DNA of 64,000 nt from Lysinibacillus_B sp042920265 (GCF_042920265.1 NZ_JBDQZI010000001.1:434001-498000); one strand, 5' to 3'. Positions 15,044 to 23,991 are shown, counted from the first letter of the stretch. The notes: a model not told the origin generated them from the letters alone. Numbers and translations: made by a program.

Positions 15044-17068
15044 ATGACACACACTCGTTTAGCAATTGATGTTGGTGGAACGTTTACAGATGTATTTGTT
15101 TTTAATGAAAATACAGGAGAAGTGTTTGTGACGAAAACATCTTCTACACCTTCAAACCCTGAACAAGGAATTTTAAATGGGATTGAAAAGGCCGAATTGA
15201 ATGGGAAGGACATTAAAATTTTCTCTCATGGCACAACAGTAGGAACAAATGCATTAATTGAACGAAAGTTGCCGAAAACAGCGCTCATTACAACAAAAGG
15301 CTTCCGTGATGTAACTGAAATTCGTCGTGGTACGAAGGAAGACATATGGGATACGTATAAAGATACAGCAAAACCTTATATTCAACGGCGTGATCGGTTT
15401 GAAGTCACGGAACGGATAGATTATGAAGGAAATATTGTTGAAGCGATTCAAGAAGATGAGATTCGCGCATTAGCTAAGAAACTAAAACGTCGTAATACAG
15501 AATCCATTGCAGTTTGTTTCCTTAATGCGTATGTGAATGGTGAAAATGAAGTAAAAGTAAAAGAAATTTTAAAAGAGGAACTACCAGATGTATATGTTTG
15601 TATATCAAGTGAGGTACTTCCAGAAATTTTTGAGCATGAACGTATGAGCACGACGATTATTAATGCGGTTCTTGGTCCAATTATGAGTAATTATATAAAC
15701 AAATTGAGCGATGAAATGCGGAAAAAAGGCTACGAAGAGGAAATTTTAGTTTTACATTCTGGTGGTGGAGTCATGACGTCTAGTACAGTTCCTCGTTATG
15801 CTGCTAGGTTAGCGAGTTCTGGTATTGCTGCTGGAGCGATTGCTAGTAAACATATTGCTAAGTTATGTGGATTTAATAATGCGATAGGTTTAGATATGGG
15901 AGGTACGAGTACCGATATTTCACTCATGTATGATGGTGATATTCGTATAACGAAAGATTGGTCTATTGAATATGGCTATCCTATTGGATTCCCGAGTATT
16001 GAAATTTTAACGATTGGTGCTGGTGGTGGTAGCTTAGCTTGGAAAGATGCAGGGGGTTCCTTACGTAATGGACCACAAAGTGCAGGGGCAGTTCCAGGGC
16101 CTGCATGTTATGGACGTGGGGGGACAGAGCCAACAAACTCGGATGCTAATTTAGTGTTAGGGCGATTAGGTGTCAATTTATTAGACGGGACGATGCAACT
16201 GGATAAAGAGGCAGCAATACAAGCTGTGAAGAAAATTGCAGATGAATTTAATCATTCTGTCGAAGAAGCGGCGAATGCGATTATCGAAGTTGCCAACGCC
16301 AACATGAGTGATGCAGTTCGATTAATTTCTGTACGTCGTGGATACGATCCACGTGATTTTGCACTAGTAGCATTTGGCGGTGCAGGGCCATTACATGGAG
16401 CATATTTAGCAAAAGATTTAAATATCCCCAAAATTATTATTCCCTCTCATCCAGGAGTAGCAGCAGCTATGGGGTGTTTACTAGTAGATGTACGACATGA
16501 TATCTCTAAAACCTACGTGAAAAAAGCGAATGACGTTTCTATTGAGGAGCTCACAAGTCAGTTTAATGACCTACGAATAGAGGCGAAAGCGCTATTAGAA
16601 GATGAAGGCATTTCAGATGAGACATCTACATTGATGAACTATATGGATCTTCGTTATAAAGGGCAATGGCGTTCATTAGCTGTTGTCGTACCAGATCAAT
16701 TGACGTCATTGGATGATGTATTAGCAGCCTTCCACAGAGAGCATGAGCGAGAATTTGCCTTCTCTGATCAAGAACAAGTCGTTGAAATATATGGCTTACG
16801 TGTGACAGCAATTGGTACAGTACCTAAACCTGATTTTCCACAATATGCACCAGAAGGCTCGATTGATGATGCTTATAAAGAAACACGTCCCGTTTATTTT
16901 GAGGGTAAATATGTTGAAACGAAAGTATATAATCGTGACAAGCTCCCGGTTTACACACAACTGCCGGGTCCAGCAATTGTAGATCAATTAGATACGACGA
17001 CAGTTATTCCACCAGGGTTTACAGCGGAAGTAGATGTTTATAAAAATATCATTATTACGGTGAACTAA
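15044..17068 (+). CDS. hyuA: Hydantoinase/oxoprolinase family protein, HyuA-type subunit
   Basis: Large subunit of an ATP-dependent amidase or carboxylase of the HyuA/oxoprolinase/acetone carboxylase-beta superfamily. The 674-residue protein has the N-terminal ATP-binding motif LAIDVGGTFTDVFVF (residues 6-20), a second nucleotide motif GLDMGGTSTDISLM (near 285), GAGGGSLAW (near 327) and AFGGAGPLHGAYLA (near 447). ATG 15044 is chosen because AGAAGG precedes it; an ATG 18 bases upstream lies before that site. Followed by hyuB and a permease. Substrate uncertain: a hydantoin, 5-oxoproline or another cyclic amide. No acetone carboxylase gamma subunit is present, so that activity is less likely. 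Confidence 0.88.
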   Translation: MTHTRLAIDVGGTFTDVFVFNENTGEVFVTKTSSTPSNPEQGILNGIEKAELNGKDIKIFSHGTTVGTNALIERKLPKTALITTKGFRDVTEIRRGTKEDIWDTYKDTAKPYIQRRDRFEVTERIDYEGNIVEAIQEDEIRALAKKLKRRNTESIAVCFLNAYVNGENEVKVKEILKEELPDVYVCISSEVLPEIFEHERMSTTIINAVLGPIMSNYINKLSDEMRKKGYEEEILVLHSGGGVMTSSTVPRYAARLASSGIAAGAIASKHIAKLCGFNNAIGLDMGGTSTDISLMYDGDIRITKDWSIEYGYPIGFPSIEILTIGAGGGSLAWKDAGGSLRNGPQSAGAVPGPACYGRGGTEPTNSDANLVLGRLGVNLLDGTMQLDKEAAIQAVKKIADEFNHSVEEAANAIIEVANANMSDAVRLISVRRGYDPRDFALVAFGGAGPLHGAYLAKDLNIPKIIIPSHPGVAAAMGCLLVDVRHDISKTYVKKANDVSIEELTSQFNDLRIEAKALLEDEGISDETSTLMNYMDLRYKGQWRSLAVVVPDQLTSLDDVLAAFHREHEREFAFSDQEQVVEIYGLRVTAIGTVPKPDFPQYAPEGSIDDAYKETRPVYFEGKYVETKVYNRDKLPVYTQLPGPAIVDQLDTTTVIPPGFTAEVDVYKNIIITVN

Positions 17069-17092
17069 TACACGATAAGGGGGATGAGATTT

Positions 17093-19072
17093 ATGAGTAC
17101 AATGAAATTAGTAGAAAACAATAAAGTACAAAATCTAGATCCTGTAACATTTGAAGTTTTAAAAAACGGTTTTGTAAATTTGGTCGATCAAATGGCAGAG
17201 CAAATGTTACGTACATGTTATTCGTTTGTTATTTATAACCGAGATTTTAGTTGTGCATTATGTGATGCTCAGGGAAACACTATAATGCAAGGGACGCAAG
17301 ATATTTCAGTTCATGTAGGGACATTACATTTAACTGCTAAGGCTGTATTAGAGGATTTTGCAGATGATATTCACCCTGGCGATGTATTTTTAGTAAATGA
17401 TCCATATCGTGGTGGGACGCATTTTAGTGATGTAAGGGTCATTCTACCTGTATTCCATGATAAGAAGCTAATTGCGCTCATGCAAACAAATGGGCACTGG
17501 GCGGATGTCGGTGGTTCAAACCCTGGATCCTTTGATATTACAGCAAAAGAACATTATGGTGAAGGGTTACGTATTCCGCCAGTACGTATTTATAGTAAAG
17601 GTCAATATTTAAAAGATATCGTGAATATTATCGTGATGAATATGCGTATTCCAGAAGAACGTATTGGAGATTTACGTTCACAAGTAGAAGCAGCGAAAGT
17701 TGGCGAAAAACAACTAAAAGAGATGATTGAGAAGTATGGTATTGAGACGGTTTTATTAGCTTTCGACGAAGTGCAAAATTATGTAGAACGCTTAACAAGA
17801 GCAAAAATTAAATCATTGCCTAAAGGGGAATGGGAAACAGTTGATTATATTGATATGGACCCACAACTAGGGGATGGTTTAATTCCAATTTGTGTTAAAA
17901 TGACCATTACAGAGGATGAGATTTTATATGATTTAAGTGGTTCTCACCCTTATATTAGTTGTTTCTTAAATGCTGGGTTTGGTTCGGCGCTTTCAGGAAC
18001 ATATGCAGGGACAAAGACCTTTTTCCCAGAAATTCCACTAAACTCGGGCTTCTATCGTGTAGTGAAAATACACCTTCCTGAAAACTCGGTTGTCAATGCA
18101 CCTAGTCCAGTGGCTGTATCGGGCTATTGTTCAGGTTCATTTGAAAAGATTATGAATGCGTGCTTTGAATTATGGTCGAACATTATGCCTGAACGTGCCA
18201 TTGCATGTTCATTTAACTTAGAGTATTTACTCATTGGTGGCTACGATAAACGGCAAGATAGTAATGAGTATTTCATGTGGTACGACTGGATGGCAGGTGG
18301 TCATGGTGGTCGTGTTGATCGGGATGGTGCGAATACAACTTCACCTGTGTTCGGAGTGGGATTAAGTGTTCAGCCATGTGAAGGTCAAGAACGCTTGTCA
18401 CCGGTCATTACGACGAAGCATGAAATCATTACAGATTCTGCAGGTCCAGGGAAATATCGTGGTGGCTGTGGTGTTGAAAAGGGAGGTATGTTAACAGATA
18501 TAAACCATACAGTCATGTCTTATTGCTGTGATCGCTCTCGCTCTATTACATGGGGCATCATGGGGGGATTACCGTCTATCGCCCAAGGTGCCATCTTAAA
18601 TCCGAATCAAGAGGATGAGGAGTTTTTAGGGACGATTTTCTCGAACGTAGAGGTGAAAAAAGGAGATTCCTTTACACGTCCATCTGCAGGAGGTGGGGGA
18701 CTAGGTGATCCGTTAGAACGCGATGTAAACGCCGTATTAGAAGATGTGATTGATGAGTATGTTTCGATTGAACGTGCGAAGCTTGATTATGGAGTAGTAA
18801 TCTATGAAATTGATCGTGATATCGATGCATTTGAAATTGATTATGAGGCTACCTCCATAGAACGTGAATATATTCGCAAGAATCGTCATCAATGGTTAGA
18901 AATAGACCCTAATGAGGTAGAGGAGATGTATAATGCAGGAGAAATTAATCAAATGGATGTAGTTCGTCGTTACGGTGTGATCATGGATTACAAAACGAAT
19001 AAGGCATTACCAATCTCGACTAAGCAATATCGAGAAGCGATGAAAAAACGCTCTTTAGCCTACTGGTCGTAG
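17093..19072 (+). CDS. hyuB: Hydantoinase B/oxoprolinase family protein, HyuB-type subunit
   Basis: Second subunit of the HyuAB enzyme. The 659-residue protein shows family motifs in order: RDFSCALCDAQGNTIMQG (near 50), GDVFLVNDPYRGGTHFSDV (near 95), NGHWADVGGSNPGSF (near 135), and the glycine-rich GPGKYRGGCGVEKGG (near 450) and SAGGGGLGDPLERD (near 532). The ATG at 17093 has AAGGGGG nine bases upstream. It lies 24 bases after hyuA, clearly one operon. Length is within the HyuB range and shorter than acetone carboxylase alpha. Confidence 0.9.
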   Translation: MSTMKLVENNKVQNLDPVTFEVLKNGFVNLVDQMAEQMLRTCYSFVIYNRDFSCALCDAQGNTIMQGTQDISVHVGTLHLTAKAVLEDFADDIHPGDVFLVNDPYRGGTHFSDVRVILPVFHDKKLIALMQTNGHWADVGGSNPGSFDITAKEHYGEGLRIPPVRIYSKGQYLKDIVNIIVMNMRIPEERIGDLRSQVEAAKVGEKQLKEMIEKYGIETVLLAFDEVQNYVERLTRAKIKSLPKGEWETVDYIDMDPQLGDGLIPICVKMTITEDEILYDLSGSHPYISCFLNAGFGSALSGTYAGTKTFFPEIPLNSGFYRVVKIHLPENSVVNAPSPVAVSGYCSGSFEKIMNACFELWSNIMPERAIACSFNLEYLLIGGYDKRQDSNEYFMWYDWMAGGHGGRVDRDGANTTSPVFGVGLSVQPCEGQERLSPVITTKHEIITDSAGPGKYRGGCGVEKGGMLTDINHTVMSYCCDRSRSITWGIMGGLPSIAQGAILNPNQEDEEFLGTIFSNVEVKKGDSFTRPSAGGGGLGDPLERDVNAVLEDVIDEYVSIERAKLDYGVVIYEIDRDIDAFEIDYEATSIEREYIRKNRHQWLEIDPNEVEEMYNAGEINQMDVVRRYGVIMDYKTNKALPISTKQYREAMKKRSLAYWS

Positions 19073-19163
19073 TCAGGGAGTTGAAGGACTACTAATTGTT
19101 TTGGTGTTATATGGAACTTCTTCTTAGTGTAACTCGTAACCAATGTAAAGGAGTGGAACACAG

Positions 19164-20573
19164 ATGGAAGTAGTAATACCAAGAGACGAAGAGATAACGG
19201 ATGTTTTAGAAAATGAGAAACGGGATGATTTCGCCTTAGAGAAAGTACCCCGAGATGGGCGGTCCATGAATTGGGCAAGCATCACCAATATTACACTTGG
19301 TGTAGCAACAGCAATGCTTTTCATACAAATGGGAAGTTTAATGGCTGTGAGCTTTGGAGCGATGAATGCTTTATTAGCTGCTATTTATGCAACCGTTATT
19401 GGAGGAACCATAGGCGTTGGTATAAGTTATTTAGCTGCAAAAACTGGATTAAATGTAAACTTATTAGCTCGTGGCGGTGGATTTGGCTATTTAGGTGCAT
19501 CCATTACTTCGCTCATTTATGCATTAAATTTCATAATGTATTGTGGAATCGAAGGGGCAATTATGGCCTATGCTGTGCATGAATATGTACAATTCATTCC
19601 AGTTTGGATGCTTATGGTGTTTTTCGGTCTTGCTGTGATTCCATTAAATTGGTTTGGTATTAAACAATTAGACAAGCTTCAAAAGTGGACTATGCCCATT
19701 TTTATTTTCTTTATTGTAGTTGGTTTTTTCATGTTGGCAAAGGAAACAACATTTACAGGAAATATTTGGACATTCTTACCTGAGGGCGTGGAAGTCGGTG
19801 GAACATCTTTGCTTGCTTGTATTGGGATTATGAATGGCTTAGTTGGAATTATGGCTTTGTTAATCTCAGATTATGCCCGTTTCATTAAACCATCTGAATT
19901 TAAACTGGGGGTATTTATGGTTGGCTTTATGCCTCAATTTATTTGCTTCTTTGTAATGGGCGTGATCGGTATTTGGTTTGGTGTTCAATTAAACGAGCAA
20001 AATCCAGGGATATATTTTGTTCATTTATTAGGCATCGGTGGTGTGATTTTTACAATATTAACACAGCTTCGTATTAATATTACAAACTTATATAGTAGTT
20101 CGCTGTCGTTAGCGAATTTTTTTGAAAATGTATTTAAGTTCAAGCCAGCTCGAGTGTTTTGGGTCATCGTAACATCGGTTGTAGCGATTTTTCTTATGTT
20201 ATTTGATGTGATTAATCATATTGGTAATTTACTAACATTCCAAGGTGTATTTTTACTGTCATGGGGTGCAATTCTAATTAGCGATGCATTAGTAGTGAAG
20301 CGTTTAATGAAAATTGGACCATTGTATTTCGAATATCGTCAGCATTATTTATACGCTTGGAATCCTGTGGGCATTGTGTCTCTAGTAGTTTCTTCGGTCA
20401 TTGGTTCTATAGCTGCATTTGGATATATGGGAAGCTTTTTGCAAAGTGTTGCCGCCTTTTTTGCAGCGCTACTAGCTTTTGCTTTAACGATTGTCATTGC
20501 GATTATCACAAAAGGTAAATATTATGTGAAACAAGAAGCAAACGACATTCCTGATTATGAAAAACTAGCATAG
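19164..20573 (+). CDS. NCS1-family permease (cytosine/purine/hydantoin type)
   Basis: Membrane transporter of the nucleobase-cation symporter-1 family. The 469-residue protein has a hydrophilic N-terminus with the family segment LEKVPRDGRSMNWASITNIT (about 26-45), then about 12 membrane helices and a short C-terminal tail. It follows hyuB by 91 bases with AAGGAG before the ATG. The pairing with hyuAB suggests it imports the substrate of that enzyme, for example a hydantoin or related ring compound; the exact substrate cannot be read from sequence. A terminator closes the unit. Confidence 0.88.
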   Translation: MEVVIPRDEEITDVLENEKRDDFALEKVPRDGRSMNWASITNITLGVATAMLFIQMGSLMAVSFGAMNALLAAIYATVIGGTIGVGISYLAAKTGLNVNLLARGGGFGYLGASITSLIYALNFIMYCGIEGAIMAYAVHEYVQFIPVWMLMVFFGLAVIPLNWFGIKQLDKLQKWTMPIFIFFIVVGFFMLAKETTFTGNIWTFLPEGVEVGGTSLLACIGIMNGLVGIMALLISDYARFIKPSEFKLGVFMVGFMPQFICFFVMGVIGIWFGVQLNEQNPGIYFVHLLGIGGVIFTILTQLRINITNLYSSSLSLANFFENVFKFKPARVFWVIVTSVVAIFLMLFDVINHIGNLLTFQGVFLLSWGAILISDALVVKRLMKIGPLYFEYRQHYLYAWNPVGIVSLVVSSVIGSIAAFGYMGSFLQSVAAFFAALLAFALTIVIAIITKGKYYVKQEANDIPDYEKLA

Positions 20574-20588
20574 CAACATACTAACATT

Positions 20589-20630
20589 AGTAGTACGAAC
20601 CAAGACCATGGTTTGTGCTACTCTTTTTTT
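20589..20630 (+). terminator. Terminator after the NCS1 permease
   Basis: AGTAG-ACGAACCA pairs with TGGTTTGT-CTACT, followed by CTTTTTTT. Closes the hyu operon. Confidence 0.82.
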
Positions 20631-20935
20631 AGTAGAACTGCGATGGGATAATATTGAGCCGAAGAAAAGTAATGTAATCTAGTTAATGGAAAATAATAAA
20701 AAGAAAAGCTTGAAAGTATCGTACTGTATGTTTACACATGGTATTACGAAGCGGAAGTTAGTGTGGAAGAAAATCGACTATATAATTATAAATATGGCTT
20801 TTCACCATTTGTTTTCCTTCTTTAAATTTCGCCATCCTCACCACTTCGTCCAGCTGTTCTTTGTTTATTCTAATTTTAGTTCTACATAGGGCATCCCTTG
20901 AATATGAGATAGTAAGAGCTAAAGGGGGATGGATC
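20631..20935. other. Intergenic stretch without clear content
   Basis: About 300 bases. An open frame on each strand is possible here but neither has a ribosome binding site. On the minus strand around 20780-20910 a frame reads INKEQLDEVVRMAKFKEGKQ, which looks protein-like but has no start; it may be a remnant. Confidence 0.4.
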
Positions 20936-21430
20936 ATGGAGCATAATGTGAAAATTCGAGAAAAGATTTGGGAAAGTATTAGTAGTTTAACGGATGAACA
21001 ATTAAATGCAGTGGTGGAAGAAGGTACGTGGAGTATTGCGCAAATACTAGAACATTTATATTTACTAGAGGAGAATGTAGGAAAGCAAATTGCTAAAACG
21101 TTGTTAAATAAGGATGTGAATGTACTAGGGGCATTTCCAGTTCATGTAGTAGCAGATCGAAAACGAAAAGTAGAGGCGCCTCATTTTTTGCTTCCTTCTA
21201 ATGAGCCTCAAACGTTAGCGGAACTGAAACATAAATTAACTACATCAAGAGAAACGTTAATGCATATCATTGGGGAGGCCTCCGATAGCGATTTAACCGA
21301 GAAAGCTTTTGCCCACCACCGCTTTGGCACATTGTCATTGAAGCAATGGGTAGCGTTAATTGGTTACCATGAAGAACGCCATCTTGGGCAAATTGAAGAA
21401 GTGAAACAAGCATTAGCAAAAAAGGTCTAA
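20936..21430 (+). CDS. DinB family protein
   Basis: Small four-helix-bundle protein of the DinB/YfiT superfamily, often metal-dependent thiol transferases (bacillithiol-linked) or unknown. The 164-residue protein has WSIAQILEHLYLLEE (near 33), with a likely metal-binding His, and the C-terminal YHEERHLGQIEEVK (near 145) with two more histidines, the usual metal triad. ATG at 20936 follows AAGGGGG. Stands alone, convergent with fabI. Confidence 0.82.
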   Translation: MEHNVKIREKIWESISSLTDEQLNAVVEEGTWSIAQILEHLYLLEENVGKQIAKTLLNKDVNVLGAFPVHVVADRKRKVEAPHFLLPSNEPQTLAELKHKLTTSRETLMHIIGEASDSDLTEKAFAHHRFGTLSLKQWVALIGYHEERHLGQIEEVKQALAKKV

Positions 21431-21461
21431 ACATCTATTTCGAGAAACCGTGTAGAATAGT

Positions 21462-21500
21462 AAAAGGACCGAGCCAAAACGTGATGGCTCAGTCCTTTTT
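21462..21500. terminator. Bidirectional terminator between the DinB gene and fabI
   Basis: AAAAGGAC-GAGCCA pairs with GGCTC-GTCCTTTTT; T runs on both sides serve the two convergent genes. Confidence 0.88.
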
Positions 21501-21501
21501 G

Positions 21502-22278
21502 TTATCCCATAATATTGTAACCAGAGTCTACATAAATTGTTTCCCCTGTTACACCGCGTGATAACTGGCTTAACATACCGATTGTCATATCCGCAACTTC
21601 TTCTTGATTTGTGTTGCGTTTTAGAGGAGAAGTTTCTTCGATTTTGTGTAAGATTTGATTGAAGCTTGGAACGCCTTTCGCTGCTAGTGTGCGAATAGCA
21701 CCTGCTGAAATCGCATTGACACGAATACCGTCGCGACCAAGGTCTGCTGCTAAATAACGCATAGCTGCTTCAAGTGCCGCTTTTGCTACACCCATCACAT
21801 TATAGCCGTCTAGTACACGCTCAGCGCCTAAGTAACTCATTGTCACGATAGAAGCACCTTCTGCTAAGTAAGGTTTCGCTGCTTTACTTACTGCTACTAA
21901 AGAATAAGCACTTGTATCTTGCGCAAATGCATAGCCTTCTCGTGTTGTTTCAACGAAGCGGTTCTTTAAATCTTCTGCATGTGCAAATGCTACTGAGTGA
22001 ACGATTCCGTGAATTGAACCAAACTCTGTACCGATTTGTTCGAATGCTTTTGCGATTGACTCATCATTATTGACATCGCATTCAATGACTGCTGTTTTTT
22101 TATCGCTATAATCCGTTAAAAGCTTTTCGATTTTCCCTTTTGAACGGTCTTTGCGATATGTGAAAATAACGTTTGCGCCAACTTCTAATAATCGTTTTGC
22201 GACGCCCCAAGCGATGCTTCGTTCATTTGCCACGCCCATTACGACGATGTTTTTATTAGTTAATTGTAAAAGATCCAT
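21502..22278 (-). CDS. fabI: Enoyl-ACP reductase FabI
   Basis: NADH/NADPH-dependent reductase finishing each round of type II fatty acid elongation. The 258-residue short-chain dehydrogenase has the cofactor segment NIVVMGVANERSIAWGVAK (near 8-26), the catalytic Tyr-x6-Lys in YNVMGVAKAALEA (near 155) and the FabI-type RVNAISAGAIRTLAAKG. The second ATG (22278) is used because AAGGGG then has a 7-base gap; length 258 equals B. subtilis FabI. A FapR operator and a clear promoter lie upstream. Confidence 0.95.
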   Translation of the reverse strand: MDLLQLTNKNIVVMGVANERSIAWGVAKRLLEVGANVIFTYRKDRSKGKIEKLLTDYSDKKTAVIECDVNNDESIAKAFEQIGTEFGSIHGIVHSVAFAHAEDLKNRFVETTREGYAFAQDTSAYSLVAVSKAAKPYLAEGASIVTMSYLGAERVLDGYNVMGVAKAALEAAMRYLAADLGRDGIRVNAISAGAIRTLAAKGVPSFNQILHKIEETSPLKRNTNQEEVADMTIGMLSQLSRGVTGETIYVDSGYNIMG

Positions 22279-22309
22279 GCTCATACCCCTTTATCAATAC
22301 GGTCTATTA

Positions 22310-22326
22310 TTAGTACCAACTACTAA
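22310..22326 (-). promoter_or_regulatory. FapR operator of fabI
   Basis: TTAGTA-CCAAC-TACTAA is a perfect 6-base inverted repeat with 5-base spacer, matching the FapR box of Bacillales fatty acid genes. It overlaps the predicted transcription start, so FapR would repress and malonyl-CoA would relieve repression. Confidence 0.88.
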
Positions 22327-22331
22327 AACTA

Positions 22332-22360
22332 ACTATAACATTAAATTATTATTGTGGCAA
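22332..22360 (-). promoter_or_regulatory. fabI promoter
   Basis: On the minus strand TTGCCA (22360-22355), 17 bases, TATAGT (22337-22332): a good sigma-A promoter directly upstream of the FapR box. Confidence 0.8.
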
Positions 22361-23032
22361 TTAGAAAATATAACTCACGTCAAAAGAGCGCGAGTAGATG
22401 TCCTCTCTTAATGTATATAAGTTTATTTACCTACATTTTGGTTAAAAAATGAATATTTTTATTCGAAATAAAGCGCTCTAGCAATAGCTACTGTGATAAA
22501 AAAGAGAGAAATTTACTAAAAAGAGGATTTGCACGGCGAGAGAAAAAAGTGCCTTTTGGGACCGAAAATGAACATAATCAAGCCTTTTTCGAAAAAATGT
22601 ATCGTCTATACAAATAGGGCATACATGTCTTTAGGTTGTAGTTAACTATAAAAATAATACATTCCTCTCTATCATGATTATAATAAACAGTACTGTGCGG
22701 TTTTTTTAGTAAGAAAATCATCTGCACAATTTAAAAAACAACAAAATCTTCCTATGTCCATTTTGGTATACGACTTAATTGAGGATAAGTGCCGTTTAGC
22801 ACCATCGTCCCAGTTTGACACTTGTTTTAAATTAAGTTGTATCTCGATTTCTCTATTTGACATTAACTAGGCATTAAAAATAATCGGTTTTAATAGCAGG
22901 GTGTAAAAAAAAGAGGCATTTGCTTTTCATTCAACTGTAATTTTTAGTACAGCCAAGCATTAAAAGGGGCGTTCTCAACTGTAGCATAATTAGCATGGTT
23001 GCACGCTATGAATGTACGTATATTTAACTATC
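22361..23032. other. 670-base intergenic stretch without a supported gene
   Basis: AT-rich. A 61-codon minus-strand frame (22678-22863) has no ribosome binding site and no recognised motif. Nothing else is seen apart from the fer terminator at its right end. Confidence 0.5.
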
Positions 23033-23064
23033 AAAAAAGGATATGCAGTATTTGCACATCCTTT
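23033..23064 (-). terminator. Terminator of fer
   Basis: AAAGGAT-TGCA pairs with TGCA-ATCCTTT; on the minus strand it ends in six T. Confidence 0.82.
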
Positions 23065-23081
23065 ATAATTACATTGGTATA

Positions 23082-23330
23082 CTATTCGTATTTTAATGAG
23101 TCGCCATCGAATGATGCTTCTGCTACTTTAATGGAATCAGTAGGGCAACCTTCGAAAGCGTCTTGTAAATCTTCTAGTAAGTCTTCAGGTACTTCTGTAG
23201 TCCCCATGTTATCATCTAAAATAACGAAAGCAATTCCTTCGTCATCGTAATCATAAATATCTGGTGCAGCAGCGCCACATGCGCCACATGCGATACAAGT
23301 ATCTTTATCAACAATTGTATATTTCGGCAT
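23082..23330 (-). CDS. fer: [4Fe-4S] ferredoxin Fer
   Basis: Small acidic electron carrier with one [4Fe-4S] cluster. The 82-residue protein carries the ligand motif CIACGAC (residues 11-17) and the distant CP in EGCPTDSI (near 62). The ATG at 23330 has AGGAGAGG upstream and gives 82 residues, the same as B. subtilis Fer. In B. subtilis serA precedes fer; serA is not found here. It precedes ypbB-recS, divergently, as expected. Confidence 0.93.
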   Translation of the reverse strand: MPKYTIVDKDTCIACGACGAAAPDIYDYDDEGIAFVILDDNMGTTEVPEDLLEDLQDAFEGCPTDSIKVAEASFDGDSLKYE

Positions 23331-23375
23331 TGTTACCTCTCCTTTTGTCATTGCTCTTCCGTAAGCTTCTTTCTT

Positions 23376-23404
23376 ATTCTAAAGGTGTTTACTATACTTT
23401 TCAA
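23376..23404 (-). promoter_or_regulatory. fer promoter
   Basis: On the minus strand TTGAAA (23404-23399), 17 bases, TAGAAT (23381-23376). Confidence 0.7.
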
Positions 23405-23615
23405 CAGCGAAAACACGAATTTCATACAAATGTATGAGATATGAAAACCTTGTGAAATAAAGGTTTTGTCAATTGACAGATGTCAAACGGCTTCATTATA
23501 GCATATTTAACCGAGTTTAAAAAATTATATTTCAAGCTCTTTCTCCAACAAGCTTATTTTAGCACCAAATAATAAATGACGAGAAATACAAAAAATTATA
23601 TATGATATGATTATC

Positions 23616-23759
23616 TATCCGAGTAAAAGCCTATGGTAAACGGTCAAAAAACTGCCGTATCCGGTCAAAAAAACTGTGGTATCCGAGCAAAAAGTCGCTG
23701 CATTCGGTCAAAACACCTCGGCACGAGTAAACCCTTGCTGTATCAAGTCAAAATTGAAG
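23616..23759. repeat. Seven diverged ~21-base direct repeats
   Basis: Seven units of 19-22 bases follow head to tail with a loose consensus TATCCGGTCAAAAAACTGCTG. Units 2-4 are the clearest: AAACGGTCAAAAAACTGCCG, then TATCCGGTCAAAAAAACTG, then TATCCGAGCAAAAAGTCGCT. Every unit has an A-run, so A-tracts recur about every two helical turns and should bend the DNA. It lies between fer and ypbB. Not a CRISPR: there are no spacers. Confidence 0.7.
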
Positions 23760-23812
23760 CCCCCGACTGATTGAAGTTTCACTTTATACTATAATGTAGC
23801 AGAGGTGATTAC

Positions 23813-23991
23813 ATGGGGTAGCTGAAATCGTTACGGTTGTATTCATCATATTAAAGCTAACAGGAGTGATTGCATGGTCTTGGTGGTTAGTCCTATTACC
23901 AGTAATCATCTCTTTTAGCATGTATGCTTTTATACTGTTGATAAAATTAGTCATAGTGATTATTACTGTAATCGTCATGAAAAAGCTTTAA
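23813..23991 (+). pseudogene. Frameshifted small membrane protein (Fragile-X-F-like)
   Basis: GAGGTG and ATG are properly spaced, but the frame stops at once (ATG GGG TAG). If one G is added to the G4 run, it opens for about 60 codons: VAEIVTVVFIILKLTGVIAW, then SWWLVLLPVIIS and a second hydrophobic stretch, ending VMKKL. The LKLTGVIAWSWW motif resembles small transmembrane Fragile-X-F family proteins found in phages and Firmicutes. Either a real one-base deletion or a sequencing error in a homopolymer. Confidence 0.6.

Noticed and set aside
15044..19072. Acetone carboxylase
   Set aside because: HyuA and HyuB are homologous to its beta and alpha subunits, but the gamma subunit and activator are absent and HyuB is shorter than the alpha subunit.
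20686..20889. 67-codon plus-strand open frame before the DinB gene
   Set aside because: No ribosome binding site and low-complexity Phe/His/Lys-rich composition typical of AT-rich non-coding DNA.
22678..22863. 61-codon minus-strand open frame
   Set aside because: No ribosome binding site and no recognisable motif; could be a remnant but unsupported.
23616..23759. CRISPR array
   Set aside because: Units adjoin directly with no spacers, have diverged, and there are no cas genes.
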